NCBI GenBank assembly: GCA_030789695.1
Contig: CM061132.1
Location: 28,119,858 to 28,183,857 of the forward strand
DNA from: Scilla litardierei
Taxonomy: Eukaryota > Streptophyta > Magnoliopsida > Asparagales > Asparagaceae
Direction of reading: 5' to 3'
DNA: 64,000 nt
In this document: positions 54,930 through 64,000 of the stretch, one piece after another
Layout of the letters: the number at the start of each line of letters is the position of its first letter
Numbering within the stretch: the first letter of the stretch is position 1
Made by a program: the position numbers and the translations under genes
The notes under the pieces: model-generated
Database searches by the model: none
Told to the model about the DNA's origin: nothing
Seen by the model: only the letters and a program-made list of their open reading frames with translations

Positions 54930-57900
54930 TCTCCCACTTGCACTCAGGCCCATTTATCCCGGTATCTCATACCGCATTTACATATAAGTCTTTCCAGACT
55001 TCATGTGGTAGATCCTTTGTGAGTGGATCTGCTAAACCGCCTACTGTATAGACTTAAGGGGGTTTTTATGTTTATCTTAGACCATTCACTTGGATCTCAT
55101 CCAAATAATTGGTTTTTTGGTCCTACGGAATCCATTTAATTTTCCTAGATCTCATACAGCTCATTGTACCTTACGACAATAATTTTAAAATAAGTTATTG
55201 GTCATTTAGACGGCTCATATTCATTTCTGATAAAGTGTCAAACCTTTTGACTACTTTGTCAAAATATATATTTTCCCGTCTCTTGATGCCTCGCACGTGT
55301 TTCATTCACTCCCACTGACCTTGAAAACTCTCTGGTCAATTCATAAAAGTTTGTTCTTTTAAATCATATTTAGAAAACGAACTTTAAATGGATGCACCAA
55401 TTTTCATGGTTATCATGAGCATTTACATCGAGTTCGGTCCGAGTATATCTGTATGCATCTGCTGGCGAGACGGTTTCATCATAATCTGTTTATAGGAATT
55501 AGAATGAAAACGTTCTCAACCAACGTAAGTTGTACTTCACTACTTTCTTTCTGCACCAATCTTCTAAACTCGAAGATTTACTTGCAGACATTAAGAAACA
55601 CTTTTCTTGGGCACGTAAACTAAAGTACATACTTTATTCACGTGCTCGGACCAATTGCATCAAGTTGTTAATCAGAGTCTCTACTCTGAATTTTATCCTG
55701 GAAGTTATCTTAGACCATCATCGACTATGATGTTTAACTCGACTCTTCGTCTCACGAGACTCGAGTAATCTTTTAACTTCCTAACGATTGATTTAATAAA
55801 TATCTTACTGATAATGTTCTCATAGAACCTTATCAAAACCCAGGCATTTTTATCCGGGCTTTAACCCAGAGGGAGGACTATAACTCAGAGTCACCAGGCA
55901 TGCACCGCACCATGTCTAACAAAGTGCGATTCATTCTCTTCAACACACCGATGTGTTAAAAGACTTGACCTGAGAGAAAATCACATGTTCTTTTAATTTC
56001 GCAAGATTTATACATTTAAGTTTTTGACTTTTCGATCTAATCGAATCATTTCAAATACTTCTGTCATTTTGTTCTCTATTTTATCAGACTTGTGTTTCAT
56101 CAAGAACATGTGTCATAATAAAATAAGAATAACTTATTCTGTCTAATCTAGACTCGGGTACAATAGTATGTACAAGACTGAGTTCTACAACTCATTCTCC
56201 CACTATCTTACAGAAGGAGTTTCAGCCATCATACTTTTGAGAATAAGATTCACAAATGTCCGTAGACTTCATAATACGAGAGGTCAGACCCCTCTTTATA
56301 TGACTTGTGAAGCTTAGTCTCTTTGATACGGCCTAGTCTATTTTGTCATATAAGTTTATTACTATCTTGCGTATTCATATATTAACATTTAATACATTAT
56401 AGTTATTACAAATTACTTAACACAAAACATTGCTTTAGAAGCAAGGTGACGACATTCGTCAAAAATGTGTTAGAGGTCTTTTGTATAACAATTATTCTGA
56501 AATCGTGAAATCAAATATGTCATATCTTCGGTTCCTCCTACTTACGCCGTTACAAATGATAGATGAAACTATCTTTCTCAATTTGACTTTTCCAGAGTGC
56601 CTTCTTCCTTTTCTAAATCTCATTTAGATATTAATCGTCTCAAAAAAATTTAAATAACTATGCAAGCATCTCATGTATCCAAACGCCTAAGCTTTGCAAC
56701 TTTGAGTGTAGCTCAACAAGTTGCTCGTCTCAAGATCCGGTTGGGATACATAGTCTTGCACCGCTCATGCACTCATATTCGATTCAAACAAGTTTGATCG
56801 AATTTTCGAACCTTACGGACCGAACCTGCTTTACATACAACCTTGAGTGTAGCTCAACAAATTGTATGGAGAAACTTGCTATAGAACATCAATATGTTCC
56901 AGCTGTCGCATGTAGAGGCGGGTGACATGTAGCGTGCATTTATTTTGTTGGACTCAGAACTTAATGAAATCTTATTCCTTAAGTCTGTTCTTAAGAAGGT
57001 CATTTTAATGTCAACGGGAATATATTTTATTCTATCAATTAGAATTTAACTTGATATTCAATTAACCAACCTATTTAATCAGTTAACTTATTCCGTTAGA
57101 ATATTATATTTTGATTCTATCGGTAAACTTAGAACTTACCCTTGTTTAGCATATGTTCAAAAATAAATAGATAGAATGGCATTTATCAATCTATGTCCTC
57201 CCACTATTTTCGCGATCATTTTAAGCCTTAATAATTTAATCAGATTAAATTAATGGGTAAGAGATCCAATCACCCTGAGCCTAATAACCTTGAGTATAGC
57301 TCAACAAATTGCTTGACTCTGCAATCGGTAGATGACTCTTCATCAATCCTATCAGATATGACTCTCTTATCGGTTTTACTCCTAGCCATTTGTGATCATG
57401 AGTGTGCTCATCCAAATCACAATGTCTAGTCTAGTCGGACCCTTGTTTTCTCGTCTAGCCTAACTTACGCCGGCGCTCGGTGTATTCACGACAACGCGGT
57501 TTGGGTTAGGACTAGACTACATCATAGACTCAACTTACTCCGGCGCTCGGTGTATTCACGACACGACGGGTTGGGTCAAGTCTAGCCAGACTACACCATT
57601 GGCTTAACTTACGCCGGCGCTCGGTGTATTCATGACAGACGGTTTGGGTCAAGTCAAGATTTCATCTTATGTATAGAGAAGTTGGTTTCCTATGAAGTTC
57701 TATGACGTAGCTTGAGTGTAGCTCAACAACCAGATCAAAAGAACTTATAGTAGCCAACCTCTAAAACAAGGAGGGCTACGGCTAATCTTGAAGAAGATTA
57801 TTAACGTATTTGACTTAGATATAGTCCAGGGTGTCATATAATCATGATTCGCGTCATTGCGGTCCAGCGGAACACGGCCAGGGAATTGACTAAGTCAGGA

Positions 57901-58740
57901 TCACTTATCCCTTAGACTAGCTAGGGTGATCCAACAAACTTATCCAAGCACATTGATAGGATCATGGTCCATTGAATGAAGATTGTCACTTTTATATGTG
58001 CGCCATAGACTAAAAGGCTTTTATTAACAACTAATTAATCATATCAACTAGTTGAATCCTTAAAATTCAAAATTTTAGGGTTTGTTTAATAACTTTTATT
58101 AAATCCTTATCAACTATAAGGTTCAAGTGCTATCCTAATCGTTATTAGGATTTCAATAAATTCATTTACAACGCTTTAAGCGTAATCTTTTAATGAGAAT
58201 TATTATGATAACGATTAAAATAATAATCATCGTTAAAGGGACTACCCTAATCAGGAATTAGGTCTCAAAAGGTTGTTAATGATTTATTAAAACATAGCAT
58301 GTCATTAAAATTCATTTCATAAATTTTAACGAGTTCTTAATGGCTAACCTAAAAGGGTTGTCTTGTGTTATCAAACAAGGGACAAGATTAACATAGCCAT
58401 TAAACATAAACTACACTAATTTTAACGCACAAAACGAGTGTCCAATTATTTAACAATTAAATAGAAAAAGGTTTATCTAATAAACAATAAACATGCATTC
58501 CTAAATTTAACACTTAAATTTAAAATTATGATTTTAAAACATTTTATTTTAATCTCATTAAAAAACTTGTATTTAAAATCATCATAAAATTTGCATGCTA
58601 CTAAAAAAAATTTATCGCATAAAAATTTTAAAGAATTTAAAATCATTTTTAAAATTATCACATAAATTTAAACCATTTAAAAAGCATTTCAATTAATTTT
58701 ATCGCAGTCCTAGATCATGCAAATCTGGCTCTGATACCAA
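54930..58740 (-). pseudogene. Degenerate copia interior
   Basis: Recognisable minus-strand relics are the primer site at 58740-58725, an integrase relic at about 55956-55899 (MNRTLLDMVRCM), the RT fingers block DYDETVSP at about 55486-55463, and the RNase H end GLADPLTKDLPHEVW at about 55037-54990. It has stops throughout. Between integrase and RNase H most of RT is lost. The 58700-56000 part, where gag and early integrase should lie, gives no recognisable protein and carries repeated TTGAGTGTAGCTCAACAA motifs and a triplicated 65-bp unit. Confidence 0.75.
57464..57660. repeat. Three tandem units of about 65-70 bp
   Basis: Each unit contains TAACTTACGCCGGCGCTCGG and TGTATTCACGACA followed by GGTTTGGGT and an AGTCTAG-like stretch, with substitutions between units. 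They lie in the copia interior. Confidence 0.88.
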
Positions 58741-60083
58741 TGTTGGGTTTTATAGACCCTCAGGGCACTAATCTATGCCCGTCCTAAGTCGAACGAACTA
58801 TAGAGAGAAAAGAATGCAGCGGAAAAATTAGATTCGTTAAACTATTTTAACAAAGCCCTAAAGTTCAAGACCCTTACCCAAAATCTTTGCAGACTTGGGG
58901 TGGATTTGACCACCCCAAGAAGGATCTAAACTACTATGATTAAATTAAAGGAAAGCTAATTAAATTCACATACCCGGAACCTTGCCTTGGTACAGGCAAG
59001 GTGTACCGCACCGTCTTCCGAGCCGCTCCCCGTCCCATGCCGAACCGCTCCTCGAACTGCTCCACGTCCCGAGGCGAGCAATCCTCTAGTCGCCGAGCCA
59101 ACCACACACCGAAGAAAGTTTCATCCGAGTGAGAACCTTCGCCAAGATTTCGGATCGAATCCGAACCCCTTCGTCGCTTTGCTAGAGCCCTTCAGGAGTA
59201 AGGCAGAAATTATAGGGAGAACAGAATATTTAATTTAAGCCTAGATCTGAGCATGCTCCAACATTTTTGGGAGCCGCTCAGATCTAGAGCTTGGGACGAG
59301 TTTAGAGGAGGGGAGCAGACCCCTATTTATATAGGCGGCTGACCCCTCCCCTTTACTCCACTTTCGATGTGGGACTAAAGTTTGGAGTTAAATAATTCAA
59401 GTTAGTTTGCCTTAGCAAAAGGCCAAACTTCCATGAATTTTAACTCCCTCACCGTTGAGCTTCACGATTGATACAATCTATCAAATCGAAGGGCATTCAA
59501 CGGTGAACGTGTATGAAAAATGGCGTGTATGAAAAAACGGCGAGTCAATCGGAGTCCATTTGACCCTTCAAACGTATGTCCAAAGTTGAGTCCAAACTTA
59601 ACATTTTGCAATCAGCCAGCTGCCGCAGATGCACGCTGCCCTAGGCAGTTTGTGGGGCCCACCTACGCGAGGTGCGTGCAGTGCTTGCGCCTCAAGGCGC
59701 GTGTGCCACACGCGCCCAGCGGGCACCCGGCGCCTGCACCCGTTGGAGCGGGCGCGGGCTGGCGCCCATTTCCAGCTGGCGCCCGCGCCTGCTGGAGCGA
59801 GCACAGGCTTGCGCCCTCCCAGTGGGCGCCCGCGCCCGTTTCCAGGCAGGGTTCAGTACAAACCTGTTGGGCTGACCCATATGGGCTCCTTTGGCTGTTT
59901 TGGCTCTAACTTGAGCATTTAGAGTTAGATTTGGGCGCGGTTCGAACCTATGTTTACACCGGGACATTCCCATCTTACAGGTAACCTTTTTCTTGCGTTT
60001 ATCTTATTAAATAATGTCGTAAAAAATTTACGACACATTTAACTCAGTTTGCATCATATGCAAAATAGTCCTTATCTAAGCTT
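58741..60083 (-). repeat. Copia 5' LTR, truncated
   Basis: Starts on the plus strand TGTTGGGTTTTATAGACC directly after the primer site GGCTCTGATACCAA. It matches the left LTR until AAGCTT at 60083, where the match ends abruptly, about 1.1 kb short of the full LTR. A TATA candidate lies at 59322-59334 and a GC-rich block at 59680-59860. Confidence 0.85.
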
Positions 60084-60522
60084 CTCTAGGCCGCAACACT
60101 TTTGGGGATCTCCAAGCCTAGGCCGTAAGTGTCATCAAGGAGCTTCTCCATCTTTTCATTACACAACACATCAAGGAAGACACTTACAAGGTCGCAACTT
60201 GCCATAGCCCCTACTCTCCTTATGCGCAACATACCAAGGAGGGATCTTCTCAAGGCTGCAACTTTCAGTGGTCTCTTCATCCATCGACGCAAGCTTCGAA
60301 GCCAAAGAAGGAGGCCACAACATCTTGGGAGAGCCATCACGTGAGACAGATGACTACATCCTGTCAGACTTGGTCTGGCCTGAGCTGATTGACAACGACG
60401 GCTACAGCATCACTGAGCTATTCTAAACTCATATTTATTTATCTTTGTGTATTGGTGTATAGATCTCTGTAGGTGAAACTCTTTACCATATTTGTGACTT
60501 TTGGGGTCTTGTCTAGTGTGGT
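60084..60522 (+). other. Possible 3' exon fragment of an unidentified gene
   Basis: A plus-strand frame from after TAG at about 60206 to TAA at 60426 encodes about 72 residues ending DDYILSDLVWPELIDNDGYS plus ITELF. The acidic, aromatic end looks like real protein, and about 100 bp of AT-rich 3' UTR-like DNA follows. I do not recognise the family. It has no start or splice partner in the window and lies between two retroelement LTRs, so it may be a captured or relic fragment. Confidence 0.35.
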
Positions 60523-62325
60523 TGTAACGACCTGTATTTTTCAACACTGCACTTTACATATTTTTACGTATTTTAAAAAATTTTACTTTATAGATGTTAG
60601 TCAAGAGTTTTATAACAAAAACTGATTTCAAAAATTCTTGTAAAAATATTTTTAAGCACGAGACTAATTATAATGTATTTTAGTATTTCAGATTTCCTCA
60701 AACACTCAAACCAATTTCGATAAAAATTCGTTTTCAATAATTACCGTTTTGGCTTAAGGAATTAATTTTCTATTCAAACATTTTCAAAATGTTTTCAAAC
60801 TTATACAGTAGTATCCTATGATCATTTAGGGCTCCTCACATTAATTTCATAATTTTCTGATATCATTTCAATAGAGAACCCGCAAACCAGCTTCCTAAAC
60901 GTTTTGGCCTAAAACTAGTATTTCCGTAGCTCAAATCCCAAAACGGATCTTGTATTTGCGATTCTCGCGAAGATACGATCCAGTGGGTATATTTTCGTAA
61001 TTCTTTAGAGTCATTAGCAAAAACGAGTTTGTATTCCTCCGCTTTGCTAATTACAATCGCTAATGACCATTTACTCCTAATTAAACACTCATCTACCCCC
61101 CTTTGGTTGGTTAGATCTGAAATTGTTCAGATCTACCCCCCATCTACCAGGTTGGTCTCCCCCCACTAATTACATTATTGCCATTCACTTAACCTATATA
61201 AACCCCTCCCCTTTGTTTTAACTCTCACACACTGTCTCTCTCTCCCATTTCATTTTCGAAATAACACAAGCACAGGCCGTTAACCCCGCATGCTCTCCTC
61301 ACTCTCTCCTCACTCTCTCTCACTCTCCTCTCACGTTCTCTCTCCCGGAGATCCGACCTCCGACCTCCGGCCTCGACCCGTCGCCGTCGCTCCATCGAGC
61401 CGCCCCGCCGTCCGCCGAGCGCCCGAAGCACCCCCCTCCGCCTCCAGTGCTCCGCCTCCCTCTCTCTACCCTGCTGCACCACCGCCAGAATGCCGCCACC
61501 GCCACCACCGCTTCCTCCGCCCCAAGCCGCCGACGAGTCGCCCCCGCCGTCCGCCGCCGCAAGTCCCGTCGGCAAAGCCCCTCGCATCCGAAGCCCTCGA
61601 CAGCACGCGTGAGAACGAGAGCAGGGCATAGTCGATGGAATTTTCGTAAATTTCGAAAGTAAATTCGTTTTTTTCGTATTTTATTAATTAATTAATGGGT
61701 ATTTATGGTTTTAAATCCATAACTCAAAATATAAGCCCCAGAAAAATGTGAGAGTAGTTCCAGAAAATCAGAAACATTATTTCAAATCCAGTGGCGCTGG
61801 TCTCATCTTGATCAGACGCTTACTTTTTCCAGAATTATTTTTTAAACCTAAAAATTAAATACGTAAAATGCAGTCTAAAATCCGTATCTTCTTATTTTCA
61901 CGTAAACTGATACGTGGTAAAAATATATGTGATAGTAACCTTCGAGACAGTCGTTTTAACTGCTCATTCAAGTATTTTTGACTAATATTGCTCCCGGAAG
62001 AAATTTCGGAAGTTATATGTTACTTAAATAACTTGAGTTTTTAATGTTATTTTTGAGCTTCTGAAAATTATATAAATTACTATAAGCTTCAGAAAAATAT
62101 TTCCTCTTAAAGTAAAACTATTTTATCATATATAGCCTATATAAAAATTTAGAACACTTTTTATCACCGTTTTAATCAGTTTTAAAATCAAAACGACCAA
62201 TTAATTAAATATAGATTAGTGTAGCCATTAACTAATGACTTCTTGTGTTTGCAGGTACTAATCCTCGTACATCAACTCCTCTAGTTCCAACCTCGTCTTG
62301 CTACGACGATTTTGATAGTGTAAGT
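60523..62325 (+). mobile_element. Gypsy-type LTR, interrupted
   Basis: Starts TGTAACGACCTG, like the Tekay-type starts TGTAATAACC and TGTAACGGTC. It has a TATA box TATATAA at 61195-61201 and a Pro/Arg/Ser-rich frame region (61225-61631) in the same relative position as in the solo LTR at 41182. Near the right end is an acceptor-like TTTGCAG at 62254. It is cut at 62326 by another LTR, so its terminus is not in the window. Confidence 0.6.
61195..61201 (+). promoter_or_regulatory. TATA box of the LTR at 60523
   Basis: TATATAA followed by a CT-rich initiator-like stretch (TCTCACACACTGTCTCTC) 30-50 bp downstream. Confidence 0.6.
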
Positions 62326-62749
62326 TGTTGAATATTGGACTCCCCGGATTTGGTTTTGGATGATGAGCAAACATAAATAATTCATGAACTAACAATTTGT
62401 GAGCGCAGTATTGGAGATCGTCGCCAAATTCACGAGAACAATCAAAGCGACATCTCAAGACTTCTCAAATCTCGTATTCATTGCCTAAAGCTTCGTTGAA
62501 GCTTTTGGACCGTTTTAGAAGTCATGAAGAATTGATCGAAGCTCTCGAAGACCGTTCTTTAAGGTTTTATTTATAGTCTTTTAGCTTCGATATATAGAAT
62601 GTTAAGCCTTGAGTATATCTTACGATTCTATCTTCATAACGCTCATATCGTAGCTCTAGGATCTTAGTACAAGTCCATTCTAACTTCCTCGAAGCATCGC
62701 GCTTCGATTCGGACTTGTTTGTGCATGTTAGTTGGTACAAGAAGAAGTA

Positions 62750-63270
62750 CTGACCGACTAGATGGTGATCTAGTCGGTCAGCAAAGCTTCTTGGACCGAC
62801 TAGTTTGTGTTAATCTTTTCTTGCTCAGTACTGTTTACAGTTAGTCGGTCTACGTTGACTCACCGACCGACTAGTTTGTGAACTAGTCGGTTAGTGATGC
62901 TTCTTTGACCGACTAGTTGAGCTTTACTGTTCATGCTAATTTTCTCCTGAGCTACTGTTTATCGTTAGTCGGTCTAAGAACGTTTGGTGACCGACTAGTT
63001 GATAATCTAGTCGGTCAACATTTGTTCTTGGACCGAATAAATCAATTTGTATTCAGACTATTTGTTTTTGACTCTTAGTCGGTCTAAGTTCACTGACCGA
63101 CCGACTAGTTGTGAAACTAGTCGGTCAGAAAGTCTTCTTGGACCGACTAGATTTCTAGGTCTGAAATTCTATCTCTTCACTGTTCCTCACTTAGTCGGTC
63201 CATGTTGTTTGACTGACCGACTAGTTGATGAACTAGTCGGTCAGTGGTTGTTCTTTGACCGACTAGTTGC
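62750..63270. repeat. Array of GACCGACTAG/CTAGTCGGTC inverted boxes
   Basis: At least five pairs of GACCGACTAG and CTAGTCGGTC, arms separated by about 8-12 bp, recur every 110-130 bp with TTCTT(G)GACCGACTAG between. Each pair can form a hairpin. Confidence 0.9.
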
Positions 63271-63320
63271 TTCAGATTTCTAACCGTTGGGATTTGACCT
63301 AACTCGTTTTTATGGGACCC

Positions 63321-63328
63321 TATAAATA
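63321..63328 (+). promoter_or_regulatory. TATA box of Sirevirus-like LTR
   Basis: TATAAATA about 50 bp after the box array, fitting the U3 promoter end. Confidence 0.6.
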
Positions 63329-64000
63329 CGAAGCTTGGTCATTTCTCTAGGGTTAAGAGCTGCCATTAAGAGATTCATTAAGATTGAAAGAGATAGACAT
63401 TCTCACTCATTTCCAAAGCTCTCTTCCTCACAAGAAATCCATTCTCTCACTTTCTAGATCTAGAATCCATCTTGAGAGAAGTTTGTTCTTAGTAAGCCCT
63501 TCAAGCTCTAGCTTGATTCAAGTCTCCAAATCACTCCTAGGCACCCATTGCTGGTCATTTCAGTTGTGCTAGGTCTTGGTGACTTCATCTTCCTCAAATC
63601 CCTCCTTGCACCTATTTGGTAAGAATACTCAAGGTATAGGATTTTGTGGTAAGATTGTTTATTTCATTATAAACTTGTTTATATTGCTTATTGATTCTCT
63701 CGGTTGTGAGAGAAGGTTGTGATCCCGGGTTGTGGGATTCACTATTGCCATTGCATGTATGATTTGATCTTGTGAAGGTTTTTCACAAGATAGCATAGTG
63801 GAAATCTTGGGTTAGGGTTTCTAACCTAAGTATCCGGAGGGGATCCGGGTGGTTGGGACGTAGGATCACCGGGAACAAGTCGGGGAGACTTGGGTGGATC
63901 CGAACCCAGTAACATCTTTTGTTAGCATTGTTAATTTTGTTGTTGTCATTCAATTTAAGCTTCCGCAAATTGATTTGGTAGTTGTTTGCACGATAATTAG

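Larger units (their letters stand above)
31247..60083 (-). mobile_element. Degenerate Ty1/copia holding the nested Tekay element
   Basis: The minus-strand order is 5' LTR 60083-58741 (truncated), primer site TTGGTATCAGAGCC from 58740, degenerate interior 58740-54930, polypurine CAAGTGGGAGA, and 3' LTR 54929-52849 continuing at 31552-31247. The 3' LTR starts TGTTGCGAGATG and ends AAACCCAACA, with TGTTG/CAACA termini. DNA of the two LTRs matches along 31247-31552 plus 52849-53850 against 58741-60083. The Tekay gypsy at 31553-52843 splits the 3' LTR. The 5' LTR lacks its first about 1.1 kb, so no target duplication can be checked. Confidence 0.85.
62326..64000 (+). mobile_element. Sirevirus-like copia LTR, runs past window end
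   Basis: TGTTGAATATTGGACTCC at 62326 followed by TTTTGGATGATGAGCAAAC is the typical start of Sirevirus/Maximus-type LTRs. An array of palindromic ACTAGTCGGTC boxes fills 62750-63270, then a TATA box at 63321-63328 (TATAAATA), then a leader-like region to the window end. No coding was seen and the LTR end is not reached. Confidence 0.65.

Noticed and set aside
57464..57660. Repeat-spacer pattern resembling a CRISPR array
   Set aside because: Three diverged tandem units inside a plant retrotransposon; no uniform repeats and no cas genes.
61225..61662. Frames of 70-134 codons on both strands
   Set aside because: Same situation in another LTR: GC-rich, low-complexity, no recognised domain.

Overview
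This is a stretch of a flowering-plant nuclear genome, probably a eudicot; the species cannot be fixed from sequence alone. The evidence is one intron-containing host gene of the plant-specific MYB-CC (PHR1-like) family, plant lineages of Ty3/gypsy (Tekay/Del, Tat) and Ty1/copia (with Sirevirus-like LTRs), an L1-type LINE with a zf-RVT tail, hAT and CACTA DNA transposons, and abundant microsatellites. Most of the window is transposable element, and much of that is nested.

Layout. 1-1196: end of a Tekay-type LTR that cut a minus-strand copia. 1197-5051: that degenerate copia, itself carrying a CACTA element (3028-4310). 5052-7696: a copia LTR split by a 1651-bp solo LTR with a perfect ATAAG duplication. 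7697-about 12300: minus-strand L1-type LINE. 12300-12980: microsatellites carrying two fully palindromic MITEs and a third small inverted-repeat element. 13053-15551: a Tat-type gypsy derivative without pol but with antisense reading frames. 15975-20499: a non-autonomous hAT split by a 2.8-kb gag-protease-only copia (TSD GTTTA). 21399-29319: the host MYB-CC gene, minus strand, six exons, 299 codons, its introns loaded with TE remnants. 29609-30097: a hAT MITE (TSD TTTGGGGT) about 290 bp upstream of its start codon.

31247-60083 is a four-level nest. A minus-strand copia (LTR 31247-31552 plus 52849-54929, interior 54930-58740, second LTR 58741-60083) was entered by a 21-kb Tekay gypsy (31553-52843, TSD GAACC). 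Its 5' LTR was entered twice by hAT elements. One (32467-38951, TSD CTTGTTAT) has an uninterrupted 711-aa transposase. The other (40808-45228) was in turn entered by a 3.6-kb element now reduced to a solo LTR (41182-44809, TSD CAATT). Removing the insertions leaves 5' LTR pieces of about 2.80 kb against 2.78 kb for the 3' LTR, which supports the model.

60084-60522 is single-copy-looking DNA with a possible 3' exon fragment. 60523-62325 is another gypsy-type LTR, and 62326 to the window end is a Sirevirus-like LTR with a striking array of palindromic boxes.

Functionally only two units look able to make an intact protein: the MYB-CC transcription factor and the hAT transposase. The Tekay, copia and LINE coding regions all carry stops, frameshifts or deletions. 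I found no convincing tRNA, rRNA or CRISPR.
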